Shown here one piece after another: positions 49,114-58,400 of a stretch of DNA of 64,000 nt (position 1 is the stretch's first letter; every line of letters begins with the position of its first letter). Under the pieces are notes generated by a model, which ran no database searches, was not told the DNA's origin, and saw only the letters and a program-made list of their open reading frames with translations. The position numbers and the translations under genes were made by a program. This DNA is from Lacrimispora xylanisolvens (GTDB lineage Bacteria > Bacillota > Clostridia > Lachnospirales > Lachnospiraceae): assembly GCA_017084465.1 (NCBI GenBank), contig CP070896.1, positions 1,842,501-1,906,500 of the forward strand. The letters run 5' to 3'.

Positions 49114-50699
49114 TATTGTTTCCTCCATTTAACCAGGTCTTTAATAGCTGTGCTGAGATCTCAGGGTTCTGCTCTGCAAATTCCCGAACGCTCTCACGCA
49201 GTTCGGCTCCTCTGTCTTCTTCCGGAGCGAGAATTTCAATCTCATGCTCTTCATTAGAAGGCATCTGTGGAAGAATCGGTACATCTTCCTGACTATCTTC
49301 TTCCAGTTCTTCTGCAAGCGCTCTCTTCTTTCTTCTGCGGCGTACAATAAGTACTATTATAAGTAAGAGAAGAAGTACTCCAGCCAGTGCCCCGATGAGA
49401 ATCCACTGGTTAATCAGAATACCATTGGTACTTGCCTCTGCTGGCTTATCCGGCTCTTTTGGAACCTCAATGGTGTAGAATGGTGCCGCCACTGCTGTGA
49501 TTTTTTCAGCCCGGTCTGCCTGGGCAATTCCCGCAGCGTTTCCTGCAAGATTACGGATATCATCGATAGAAAGTGTTCCAAAGTCACTGCCGTTGACTAC
49601 CACTGAAACAGTAAGGTTTTCTATGCTTCCCGGATTAACCTGTCCCTGTTCCTTAATCTGATTTAATAAGTACTTTCTGTTAAGGCTGTTAGATGCATAT
49701 GCACTATCTGTGTTTTGTCCGCCTGCATTATACTGTGGAATGTCGGCATTGGCCTCTGAGCCTGCGACCCCTGATGCTGTCTGTGCATTCCCTGAATATT
49801 CTTTGGAAATGGATTCCTCAGAAGTAAGACCGGTTTTATCCTTCTCGTCAATCTTTTCCGGTGTATTGTAAACAATACTTTCCCGGATCAGCTTTTCCAT
49901 ATTCACGGTACCTTTTACAGATACACGTACGTTGCCGTTTCCGTAAATAGGTCCCAATACATTAATTACCTTAGCCGTGATCTGGTCTTCAATGAGCTTT
50001 GCTATCTCATCTGCAGCTTTTCCGGAATTAGTATCAGTATCACCAGCGTTAGTTGATACCTGACGGCCGTTGCCGTCAAAGACAGATACATTATCTATAA
50101 CCATTCCCGGAATACTTCTTGATATTAAAAGCTGTATGGAATTCGCCTGTTCTTCCGTGGGCGAACCCCCGTCCTTCATAACGACAACAGCCTGGGCACT
50201 CGCTTCTTTCGCGCTATCTTCGGACAGTGCATATTTAGAAGTTTCTCCCAGGGCTATGGTAACGTATGCCTCTTTTACTCCATCAAAAAATCTGAATCGT
50301 AGATCCAATTCTTGTTTCCAGATCATACAGCTTAAATGTCTGACGATCTGTATCTGTAGTCATAAGATTAACATTGTTTTTGAAAACGTCATATGTAAAA
50401 CCGCTTTTGGGATATCCTTCTGATACCAGCTTGGCTCTTGTGGTGTCCATCTGTTCTGTAGGCACCTTAATATCACCATTGTCATACTGATAATCAATCC
50501 CGTCTTCTTGCAGTTTTCCAATAATCTGCTTTGATTCTTCACTACTCACCCCGGTAAACATAACTTCATACGGTTTCTGCCGCATGGACATTGCTGCAAA
50601 AACAGCGCCGCCTATAACCAATACGCCAATCACTGACGCAATAATTATCTTTTTCGTCTTATCACTTAGTTTACCTAATAATTCCTTAATTTTTTCCAT
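49103..50699 (-). CDS. fliF: Flagellar MS-ring protein FliF, frame broken once
   Basis: FliF forms the MS ring in the membrane. It has a first membrane helix at about 18-38 (KIIIASVIGVLVIGGAVFAA), ring-building motifs, a second membrane helix near residue 430 (ILINQWILIGALAGVLLLLL) and a C-terminal FliG-binding tail (QNPEISAQLLKTWLNGG). An extra base in the A-run at 50285-50290 splits it; repaired length about 531 residues. Confidence 0.95.
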
Positions 50700-50725
50700 C
50701 GCGTACGTCCGCCCTGTTATCTGTT

Positions 50726-51037
50726 TTAAATACTAATACGAATAATTTCCGTATAAGCTTCCAATGCCTTATTTCTAAGTGCTGATAAAAGTTCTACGGA
50801 TAACTGGGCCTTTGCCGCTGCAGCTGGCACGGTATGTGCATCATCAATCTGCCCTGTCGCCAAAAGGTACTGCTGATTGCTTAAGTCTGCTTCCGTTGTT
50901 TTCACATTCTGAACTGCCTCTTTGAAAATATCTGAAAATGCAGATCCTCCGTTTTGTCCTGATACAACCTTCTTAGCTGCTCCTATATCCCCAATGGAGT
51001 CCAATGAGCGAATGGGCGTTATGAACATCTGTTCCAT
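50726..51037 (-). CDS. fliE: Basal-body adaptor protein FliE
   Basis: FliE joins the MS ring and rod. The 103-residue protein contains the typical SDIFKEAVQNVKTTEADLSN segment, QQYLLATGQIDDAHTVPAAA, and an ELLSALRNKALEAYTEIIRI C-terminus. Starts 18 bases after the flgB remnant. Normally flgC precedes it, but flgC is relocated to 37.7 kb. Confidence 0.94.
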   Translation of the reverse strand: MEQMFITPIRSLDSIGDIGAAKKVVSGQNGGSAFSDIFKEAVQNVKTTEADLSNQQYLLATGQIDDAHTVPAAAAKAQLSVELLSALRNKALEAYTEIIRISI

Positions 51038-51054
51038 CTTTTATGCCTCCCGTT

Positions 51055-51207
51055 TTAACCTTTAATAATTGTACGTAGTCTGCTGATATCACTGTTTAAA
51101 GAATTCAGTTCGTACTGATACTGCAGTGTAGTCCTTGCAAGTTCCACGTTCTCTACATCCACATTTACATTGTTGCCGTCTAATCTTGCAGATTCCTCAT
51201 TGGTACA
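51055..51207 (-). pseudogene. flgB: flgB, 3' fragment only (rod protein FlgB)
   Basis: An open frame of 50 codons between an in-frame TAA at 51208-51210 and the stop at 51055 encodes NEESARLDGNNVNVDVE and then NSLNSDISRLRTIIKG. RLDGNNV plus the RLRTII ending is diagnostic for the FlgB C-terminus. About 80 N-terminal residues are missing and no start codon exists. Upstream sequence belongs to an unrelated ORF in another frame. This is not a simple one-base error like the other breaks. Truncation by rearrangement or a wrong assembly join are the two explanations. FlgB is essential for rod formation, so another copy may exist elsewhere. Confidence 0.8.
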
Positions 51208-51565
51208 TTAATTCTTCCACGTTCTGTCCAAGGGTTCGATCAGGGTTACAGTATCTGCATGCTTCATGCGGGTTATCTAGTATATTATTTAGCTGCCATC
51301 CATCAAGTTCAGTATTGTGCAAGTCAATCCTGAGCGTTGATACTTCGGCATCGGGATACTGCTTCGTTTTCACCCCATAGCAATCTTCAAATATGTATTC
51401 TAAAATTCTAATGATAACCTCATCGGGGGCATATCCAATTTCACCAGTTTCCCTGTACTTACGAGCATTCCAATTGACGATTATTTCGCCGCTGGCTACA
51501 CCAGCTTTCTTTTCTTTTGACGGATAATTGACCCGGACTTCCACAAATGTATCTTCTAGTGGCAC
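51197..51565 (-). CDS. Unrecognised ORF joined to the flgB remnant
   Basis: The open frame runs from just inside a hairpin to a TGA inside flgB sequence (51197-51199). The start may be the GTG at 51565; there is no clear ribosome site. The 122 residues include NWNARKYRETGEIGYAP, IIRILEYIFEDCYGV, and a C-x-x-C-type YCNPD segment near the end. I do not recognise a family. Since the last residues lie in flgB-derived DNA, it may be the truncated 3' end or middle of a gene cut by the same event that cut flgB. Confidence 0.45.
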   Translation of the reverse strand: MPLEDTFVEVRVNYPSKEKKAGVASGEIIVNWNARKYRETGEIGYAPDEVIIRILEYIFEDCYGVKTKQYPDAEVSTLRIDLHNTELDGWQLNNILDNPHEACRYCNPDRTLGQNVEELMYQ

Positions 51566-51582
51566 CAGCTGATAATCATATT

Positions 51583-51625
51583 GATGGCGTCATACCATTT
51601 TCAAAATGCATGGTATGACGCCATC
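51583..51625. terminator. Hairpin between glycan island and the ORF next to flgB
   Basis: A perfect 15-bp inverted repeat (arms 51583-51597 and 51611-51625) with a 13-base loop lies 18 bases past the last glycosyltransferase stop. Neither side has a strong T-run. A terminator for the glycan operon is most likely. Confidence 0.6.
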
Positions 51626-51643
51626 TTTTGAAGCACTTACATC

Positions 51644-52891
51644 TTAATTAGACTCTAATTTTTCTTTCATAGATATAAGTTCATTGTCATCGGGTATCAA
51701 TTCCAGAATATCGAACAGTTTAATTTTTGCATCGTCTACACGTCCCATGTCAATTAGATATTCTATTAATATTTTGTTGAAAAACACCCAACCACTCGCA
51801 TTCTCCACCACAGCACATACAAATTCGCCAACCTCACAAAAGTGCTCCATCAGCTCATCCTGCACTTCTTCACGTGCAAGTAACCAATCCATACCAATCT
51901 TAAATAAGTCTTTACGCTGTCCGGTAAATAAAGTAATACTACCGCACAATGCCCCTAGTTGATTGCGAGCTGCAAGTTGCTTTGTATACTGATGCGAAAA
52001 AATATTAAGTACATTAACAAGTTTCTCCTCATCTGAAACATCTGAATTCAACAACACATTCAGTGTGTCCTTAATTGCATTCATATAAACCAATAACAAA
52101 AATTCTTCATTATGAGATGTAACAATTCCACATCTATTCATTAGAAAATCATTTGCCATTTTATGAAGTATAACATCAGAGTTTATCCGTTTTGAGTCCC
52201 ATTTATATGATACAGATTTAGGTGACATATAGTATTTATGCAAAGATTCGGCAAGGATTCCAACGCGTTCAGCTTGAGCCATAGTGTAAAAAGCAAACCA
52301 TGTATCATTACCGTAACTCAACATATCGTTTCGTAAATAATCTTTTAAAAGAGACATCTTATATAACTTTCCCCAAACCGTCCGGAAGAACTGATGATAT
52401 TCCGAAAAATATTCACTATATGATTTTGCATCTGATAAAACTAAATTCTGTTGGATTTTCCTAATCCCCCCAATAGTATTTGTTTTTGAGTTTATAAAAT
52501 CACTTCCAACCGCAACTATATCCAGACTATTTTCGTTCATAAAATTAAGTGCTTTTTCAATAAAGTCACATTTATACTCATCATCACTATCTAATGAACA
52601 AAAATAATTATCATTGCAAATGTCAAGTCCGGTTCTTCGGTAAAATCTATCCCAAATAGCATGTTCTATATCATCGTTAGGACTGCAATTCTTATCAATA
52701 TGATATATATTCAACTGGGGATTTTGCTCCGCATACTTAAGCAGAATCTGTAATGTGTCATCATTGCTGCCATTGTCTAATATATCCCAGGTTATATCCC
52801 CTGTGTAAGTCTGATTCAATATGCTTTTTACACAACGATGAATTGTTGATTGTGCGTTATATGCGATTGTTTGAATGTAAATACGGCTCAT
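51644..52891 (-). CDS. Family 2 glycosyltransferase
   Basis: The N-terminal GT-A domain (residues 1 to about 250) starts RIYIQTIAYNAQSTIHRCVK. It has ILDNGSNDDTLQI and the DxD-like CSLDSDDEYK, so it is a metal-dependent transferase using a nucleotide sugar. The rest is a helical tail of about 165 residues with short TPR-like pieces (LDIGRVDDAKIKLFDILELIP type near the end). 415 residues, intact. It is the last gene of a six-gene, A/T-rich operon next to flagellin. Flagellin glycan addition is inference from context. Confidence 0.82.
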   Translation of the reverse strand: MSRIYIQTIAYNAQSTIHRCVKSILNQTYTGDITWDILDNGSNDDTLQILLKYAEQNPQLNIYHIDKNCSPNDDIEHAIWDRFYRRTGLDICNDNYFCSLDSDDEYKCDFIEKALNFMNENSLDIVAVGSDFINSKTNTIGGIRKIQQNLVLSDAKSYSEYFSEYHQFFRTVWGKLYKMSLLKDYLRNDMLSYGNDTWFAFYTMAQAERVGILAESLHKYYMSPKSVSYKWDSKRINSDVILHKMANDFLMNRCGIVTSHNEEFLLLVYMNAIKDTLNVLLNSDVSDEEKLVNVLNIFSHQYTKQLAARNQLGALCGSITLFTGQRKDLFKIGMDWLLAREEVQDELMEHFCEVGEFVCAVVENASGWVFFNKILIEYLIDMGRVDDAKIKLFDILELIPDDNELISMKEKLESN

Positions 52892-52901
52892 TATCTCCTA
52901 C

Positions 52902-54020
52902 CTAACTATTAAAATCAAACGATTCTTCTGTAATTGAGTTTTTTACGTATTGTGGAATATTTTGAAGTAACTTATTTTTTATTACATTTTCATCATCAAC
53001 AAGTTTTTTAAAAGCATTTACTATATCAGAATCCCTTCGTAATTCTTTAACTGGTAGTACGTATTCCGATAAATCTAAATCTTTGGCTATCCCCTTAGAT
53101 TTAACAGAATAACCTATTACTAACGTTGGCACATAGGATGAATATGCGGCAATGGACGCGTGAGTCCGAAGTGTAACAGAAAATCTCGCACCACCGATAA
53201 TGTGTTTTAACTGCGATGCTGAATAACGTTCAGATATAAGGCGAATACGTGGTGAATTATATGTATTAATCTGTGACATCATTTCAATATCACTATCTGT
53301 TTTACAAATAACGTGGGGTACTAAAGCTATATTCAGGTCCGTTTCAGCAAGTATGTAATCCACTAAATTTTGAAAGCAGCGTAAAGCTATCCCACTAACC
53401 TTTTCTTTTTTTGCAGCAAGCGGACCAAATGTTATACTGACATAATTGTCAAGTTCAAATGGAACTGCACTCGGCGCAAGTCGAAACGCAATGTCGGATA
53501 CTTTTACGACTTGCTTTATTCCACGTTCTATTAACGCTTTATAAGTTACGTCTTCTCTTGCAGTAATTAAGTGATGAGTTCTTAATGCTTCAAGCATGTC
53601 CTTATCTATTTTATCTGGATCTACTGAACAACTCCACAATATGCTTTTTGCACCTTTTTCAATGGCCCTATAATGTATATTGGCATATCTCATCCAATTA
53701 GAATAGCAATAATTATCACCACCAAGATGAATACAAATTGTATCTGGAGTTATTCGATCTATTGTTGACTTATATATTTTATCATTGTTTTCAATCGAAT
53801 AATTAGAACTGATTTCAGAAGACAAATAAGCCTCATCACGCCCCACTACTTCATCAGCCGGTAAATGGAATTCACGGTCTTGATCCGGATTATGCGAAGA
53901 AACTATAATGTAACAATCTGGATAACGTTCGCGCAAGACCTCTATTCCGCACAGCGCTAATGCTTCTCCCCCATGGTTGTAACAACCTCCATGACCATAT
54001 ATGAGGAATCTTTGCTTCAT
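52902..54020 (-). CDS. Polysaccharide pyruvyl transferase family protein
   Basis: The start is the ATG at 54020 (MKQRFLIYGHGGCYNHGGEA) in GGGAGGAG context; it overlaps the upstream stop by 4 bases (ATGA). The glycine-rich N-terminus, the CIHLGGDNYC segment, the VKVSDIAFRL strand and the C-terminal RTHASIAAYSSYVPTLVIGY are typical of the CsaB/WcaK-type family, which adds pyruvate ketals or similar groups to sugars. 372 residues. The glycan context suggests decoration of a flagellin sugar. The exact substrate is unknown. Confidence 0.8.
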   Translation of the reverse strand: MKQRFLIYGHGGCYNHGGEALALCGIEVLRERYPDCYIIVSSHNPDQDREFHLPADEVVGRDEAYLSSEISSNYSIENNDKIYKSTIDRITPDTICIHLGGDNYCYSNWMRYANIHYRAIEKGAKSILWSCSVDPDKIDKDMLEALRTHHLITAREDVTYKALIERGIKQVVKVSDIAFRLAPSAVPFELDNYVSITFGPLAAKKEKVSGIALRCFQNLVDYILAETDLNIALVPHVICKTDSDIEMMSQINTYNSPRIRLISERYSASQLKHIIGGARFSVTLRTHASIAAYSSYVPTLVIGYSVKSKGIAKDLDLSEYVLPVKELRRDSDIVNAFKKLVDDENVIKNKLLQNIPQYVKNSITEESFDFNS

Positions 54021-55051
54021 AAATTTCTCTCCTCCCACGTGCGAATTAATTTATTATAAAGATCTTCTGCATGATCGTCTAACAAATCCGACTCAAAAGC
54101 AAAATCATCTCTTAATGTACAGTCTTTGCAATAGGCATTTAACCCATCGTTTTTTTCTTTTAACACACCTAATAGCATATTGTGGCGTTCCTCACTATTC
54201 CATATATCTAAAAGACTCCTATTTTTAATATTAAAGTCAGGACAAGTCAAGCCATTATATAACCTGCACGTAGATACCTGACCATCCGCCTTCACTGCGA
54301 ATCTAAAAAATGGTGAAGCGCAAATTCTCACCTCTTTATTCCGCATATCATATCGACTTAACACTTTATTGTCATCACTTATCATATTATCGTATGAAAC
54401 TTCATGAAAAACCTTGATTGTTTTTTCAATACTCATAGTATCACAAATATTTTTAAACATTTCATAAAAAACGTTTTCATTTTCGCCAATACAAGTGTCC
54501 ATAGTTTTACAGGCGATTTCGGCTCCACCTTTGTGATGGTAGAAATAATCAATTTGTTCAAGATACTTATCAAAATCAACTTCCGCTGCGCAGTTTTTTC
54601 TAAAATCCTCTTCTGAAATTCCGTTGACTGAAATCTTAATATGGTCTAATCCCGCGTTTATTAAATCATCTGTAAGTTGATGAGACAACGCAATACCATT
54701 TGTTGTTATTGTTATTCTTTGAATACCCGCATACTTTTTTAACTTTTCAATCATAAAAGGCAGTTTTTTATGTAATAATGGTTCTCCCATCCCAGCAAAC
54801 CCTATTTGCTTTATCCGATTGGGAAACTCATTAACTTGTTTTAACATGAGATTAAATAATTCATCGCTCATATACTCAAACTTATGACCGCTGTCTAATA
54901 TCTCCTTCTTAGGAAGCGAATGCAGACAGTACTTGCATTTAATATTGCAATAACTTACAGGTTCCACTTCAATTACAAACGGAGTGTCCAGTGGTATTAC
55001 GGTCCAAAGCGGAACCCGCTCCTTATGATAGATGTTACTGATTTGTGCCAT
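54017..55051 (-). CDS. Radical SAM/SPASM enzyme
   Basis: The iron-sulfur motif C-x3-C-x2-C is at C35, C39 and C42 (SYCNIKCKYCLHSL). The radical SAM barrel follows (GFAGMGEPLLHKK, ITTNGIAL, IKISVNG). A SPASM-type cysteine set lies at the end (VSTCRLYNGLTC, AYCKDCTLRDD). 344 residues, intact. Members modify peptides or sugars by radical chemistry. It overlaps the pyruvyl-transferase-like gene by 4 bases, so the two probably act on the same glycan. Rarely expected in flagellin glycan clusters. The substrate is not predictable. Confidence 0.85.
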   Translation of the reverse strand: MAQISNIYHKERVPLWTVIPLDTPFVIEVEPVSYCNIKCKYCLHSLPKKEILDSGHKFEYMSDELFNLMLKQVNEFPNRIKQIGFAGMGEPLLHKKLPFMIEKLKKYAGIQRITITTNGIALSHQLTDDLINAGLDHIKISVNGISEEDFRKNCAAEVDFDKYLEQIDYFYHHKGGAEIACKTMDTCIGENENVFYEMFKNICDTMSIEKTIKVFHEVSYDNMISDDNKVLSRYDMRNKEVRICASPFFRFAVKADGQVSTCRLYNGLTCPDFNIKNRSLLDIWNSEERHNMLLGVLKEKNDGLNAYCKDCTLRDDFAFESDLLDDHAEDLYNKLIRTWEERNL

Positions 55052-55101
55052 TATAAATAATCCTCCATTTCACTCTTCAACCAACTGAACTTGTTAGCCA
55101 A

Positions 55102-55923
55102 CTAACAAAATCTTTCAAAAAATATATTGATATCAGCAAAACAGTCTGAGTTTGCTTTTAACGTAAGTTCATCCCAGTCCCACCATCTCACTCGTTGGAG
55201 TATATCGATTTGGGGTTTGTTAAAGCGATACTTCTTTACTTTTCCCGGTACTCCTGCTACAACTGCATAGGCTGGAACATCTTCTATCACAACTGCTCCA
55301 GAACCTATGATAGCTCCATTACCAATACTTTTTACTCGTGAAGCGTTAATAATCACATTAGCGCCTATCCAGACATCATTTCCTATAGTTAAGCTGTGTG
55401 TCATTGCAGGAGGAGCAGCACTCATACAGGAAGAAATAGTAAGATGCTTTGTATTATGGTCAGATACGACTTGTACAGTGCGATTTATTGATGAATAATG
55501 CCCAATATAGTTTACCAATGAACTCCAACCCAATATAGCATCATATGAACTTACCCTTTTACCTATAGTCATATTTTTATATACTAAATTACGATTAGAG
55601 AGTTCCGTCCATGAGGAATAATCCTGTTCTGTATATCCAAATTCTTTTAACTCAGAAATTATTGAACTCACAATACTATCGGTTATCTGAAATATAAAAG
55701 CATAATGCTCATCACTATTAATCGAACAATACGGCATTACTTTAAAACCAGTCTGATATTCAAAAAATTTCCGATTACTGTAATCTGCATCAACAAAAAA
55801 GCTTATTTCAATTCCAAGTTCTATTAATAAACGCATATTAACAGAAGTAAATGTCCCTGCACCAATTACAACGATTTTTCTACCGTTTGCCTTTTGCATC
55901 AGTTGTTCCGCGAGTTCACGCAT
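55102..55923 (-). CDS. Left-handed beta-helix acyltransferase with NAD-like N-terminal domain
   Basis: The ATG at 55923 overlaps the previous gene's stop; the frame is open further upstream but that region belongs to the glycosyltransferase. Residues 1-110 form a PglD-like nucleotide-binding fold (RKIVVIGAGTFTSVNM, then FFVDADYS). Residues about 120-250 are hexapeptide repeats ending in IGNDVWIGANVIINASRV and GSGAVVIEDVPAYAVVAGVP, the acetyl-CoA-binding pattern. It probably acetylates an amino sugar. 273 residues. Confidence 0.82.
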   Translation of the reverse strand: MRELAEQLMQKANGRKIVVIGAGTFTSVNMRLLIELGIEISFFVDADYSNRKFFEYQTGFKVMPYCSINSDEHYAFIFQITDSIVSSIISELKEFGYTEQDYSSWTELSNRNLVYKNMTIGKRVSSYDAILGWSSLVNYIGHYSSINRTVQVVSDHNTKHLTISSCMSAAPPAMTHSLTIGNDVWIGANVIINASRVKSIGNGAIIGSGAVVIEDVPAYAVVAGVPGKVKKYRFNKPQIDILQRVRWWDWDELTLKANSDCFADINIFFERFC

Positions 55924-56860
55924 AATTGCATACCCACTCTCTTTCATATTCAAGTATCCATGGCGCATTTATAAATTTTTCACGATGTCTCGAAAGCTCC
56001 TGCTGCATTTCGTTAAGGTGAATTGAACAACCTGTAAGGTCATTTTTAATAATTTTATTCACCATAGAGATCATAAATGACCATTCAAAATAATACCAAT
56101 AATATGCGTTAGACGGGAAGCGTTCACAGAGCCATTTTGTCCGTTCACGATAAGCTGCGCGGTAATCACAAAGGTACTGTGAAGTAATCATTCTGTCTTG
56201 TGAAGTTGCAGCAGAATTATTTCCTTCATGACGATAAACATGATATTTTACTATTCCATATGAAACTATACAATTTGCAGCTCCTAACGCCTTATACATT
56301 AAGTGAATATCATCATAAAGCCCGGTTTCTGGAAAACGAAGTCCTGATAGCAGGGAACTTTTAAACAGCTTTGTTGGAAATCCGTTATTAAAACGTTTAC
56401 GCCACATTAATTCAATTATTGCCTCTTCTGCATTAAGCACAACCTTTTCCTCAATACCGATAAGTGAATGATGACCATTTTCCTCCTTTTCTGCCCCGCA
56501 AATTGCTATATCAGCATTATTTTCCATGGCTAAATCCATGAGAAATTCAAGAAAATCTGGCTCACACCAATCATCATCGTCAACAAAAGTAATCCATTCA
56601 CCATTTGCAATATCGAGGCCCGTATTGCGTCCGGAACCAATATTACCACGTTCCCTATGAATGACTCGAATACGACTATCTTTTGTGGCATATGAATCAG
56701 CTATTACACCACTTTGATCTGTAGAGCCATTATCGACAATTATAAACTCAAAATCACGAAGGGTCTGATTTAATATACTCTCTATAGCTCTGCCAACCAA
56801 CTTCCCCCGGTTATATGTAAGCATAATCACAGAAATCTTCAATCTCTTCACACCTCCCAT
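55916..56860 (-). CDS. Family 2 glycosyltransferase
   Basis: GT-A fold with ISVIMLTYNRGKLVGRAIES at the N-terminus, IIVDNGSTDQS, and the metal-binding D-x-D in TFVDDDDWCEPDF. 314 residues from the ATG at 56860. A TTG at 56842 (KISVIML) with GGGAGG 8 bases before it may be the true start. It overlaps the acyltransferase gene by 8 bases. It probably transfers a sugar to flagellin or its glycan; donor and acceptor unknown. Confidence 0.82.
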   Translation of the reverse strand: MGGVKRLKISVIMLTYNRGKLVGRAIESILNQTLRDFEFIIVDNGSTDQSGVIADSYATKDSRIRVIHRERGNIGSGRNTGLDIANGEWITFVDDDDWCEPDFLEFLMDLAMENNADIAICGAEKEENGHHSLIGIEEKVVLNAEEAIIELMWRKRFNNGFPTKLFKSSLLSGLRFPETGLYDDIHLMYKALGAANCIVSYGIVKYHVYRHEGNNSAATSQDRMITSQYLCDYRAAYRERTKWLCERFPSNAYYWYYFEWSFMISMVNKIIKNDLTGCSIHLNEMQQELSRHREKFINAPWILEYEREWVCNYA

Positions 56861-56997
56861 GGTAGATTATTATTTCTATCAAAGCGATCAAAAATATGAG
56901 TAACATAGTCATTAACCCTATTTCTAAACCTACACTTTAGCATTTAAAAATTGCTGGTTAAAATGCAATTAATCTCCATCACAGAAACATATGTTTT

Positions 56998-58308
56998 TTA
57001 CAAAGCATTTTTTTCTTCTTCAGAAAGCAGTGCATATACTTTATTTTCTAAAGCAGAAAAATCCGTCATTTTAGATGCTTTTAGTAAAAATAACTTATTC
57101 TTCAAAGAAGATGGATTATACAATTTTATCAAAAAATTAAACGTTAAATCTCCAGTTTGTATTTCACCCTTTTCACTTTTTAAAAGCAAAATGATATCCT
57201 GAAGAATTGGCATTAAATATAGATTCAATCTTAAAGCCAATACTCCATATCGCAACATTTCAGGAATTTGGCCAAATTCCCGATACGCACAAAAGAGCAT
57301 CTGATACACTTCAGATAATCCACCACTTATATCTAAAAAACTGCTGCCACTATATAGTTCAAGCAATTCGAGTGCTTTTTCTAAGTATCGAACAGCATTT
57401 TTTTTGTTTTCTTTTCTATAGTACCAAGAACCAAACCAATATTCTAAATCTGGAGACTCACATCCACAGTCTTTTGCTTTCTTATAAATATCCCAAAGTT
57501 CTTCTTCTATACCCGAGTTACTTAGATATTTCAATTTAAAATAATTACAAAAGGCAGCTTCTTTTCTGCCCTCTGAAGGAACTTTCTTACCATTGTCGAT
57601 TACATGAAGATATGCCTGTTCGGCTTCATCATATCTTTCAATCGCAAAAAGGCATCACCTAAATATGACCAAGCATTATAATCTTCCACATTTTCTGCAA
57701 CTTCGTACTTCAACATACGAATATTACGTTCCAGTTTCCCTGACTCCTTGTATACCTGCTTCGTATAACCGGTATGATATATTGTTAGTTCCTTTGAGGC
57801 ATCCACTACAACAACTTCACTTCCATCATTATTATACAAAACTTCATGAATCCTGTTGCGGTAACATAGTGTAGATATATTTCGAAATATCCTATCCTGA
57901 ATTCCCATTGAAAAAACCTGACCATAATCATCCAGATTTACAAGTGAACTCCTAACCGTATGAGGTTTCAGGTCATTATTAAAGCCATTTTCAATGCGTA
58001 ACAGAATAGGAATTATCTTTGCCGTACTATCTATGTCATAATATTCATCCGCATCTAAAAATACGATCCAATCACCTTTCGCTTTGCTAATTGCAAAATT
58101 CTTTGCTGCCGAAAAATCGTCAATCCATGGAAATAAAAAAACTGTAGCTCCCATCTCCTTGGCTATCTCAACCGTTCGGTCATCCGACCCTGTATCAACA
58201 ACAATCTGTTCAAATACAGTTCCTTTGCCCCATTCTAGTGCTTTCCTGATATTTTTTTCCTCGTTTTTTAACTATCATGCATTGAGAAAGCTTTATAGAG
58301 CGTACCAT
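56998..58308 (-). CDS. Glycosyltransferase with C-terminal TPR domain, frame broken twice
   Basis: The gene starts at 58308 (MVRSIKLSQCMIVKNEEKN) with AGGAG upstream. One extra base at 58264-58269 and one missing base at 57646-57650 break it. Repaired, it has about 436 residues. GT-A motifs include QIVVDTGSDDRTVEIAKEMG, WIDDFSAAKNFAISKAKGDW and FLDADEYY (D-x-D). The last 180 residues are TPR-like helices (AIERYDEAEQAYLHVI, AVRYLEKALELLEL). GT2-TPR proteins often act on peptides or protein substrates, so it is the best candidate to attach the first sugar to flagellin. It lies directly downstream of fliC. Confidence 0.82.
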
Positions 58309-58339
58309 ATCAGATATTTTCTCCTGTTTCTATAGAATA

Positions 58340-58370
58340 TCCCTCGAAGGGAACTAAGCCTTTCGAGGGA
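58340..58370. terminator. Hairpin after fliC (terminator)
   Basis: A 12-bp stem with one mismatch (TCCCTCGAA and its complement, arms about 58340-58351 and 58359-58370) is placed 31 bases past the flagellin stop and before the glycan operon. The T-run is weak, so partial read-through into the glycosyltransferases is possible. Confidence 0.65.
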
Positions 58371-58400
58371 CAATAAGTACAAAACAAAATAACAATTATA

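Noticed and set aside
1541..51625. Shared ACGCCATC/GATGGCGT in hairpins at 1541 and 51583 as ends of a mobile element
   Set aside because: Only eight bases match, the rest of the stems differ, no target duplication or transposase is seen. They behave as terminators.
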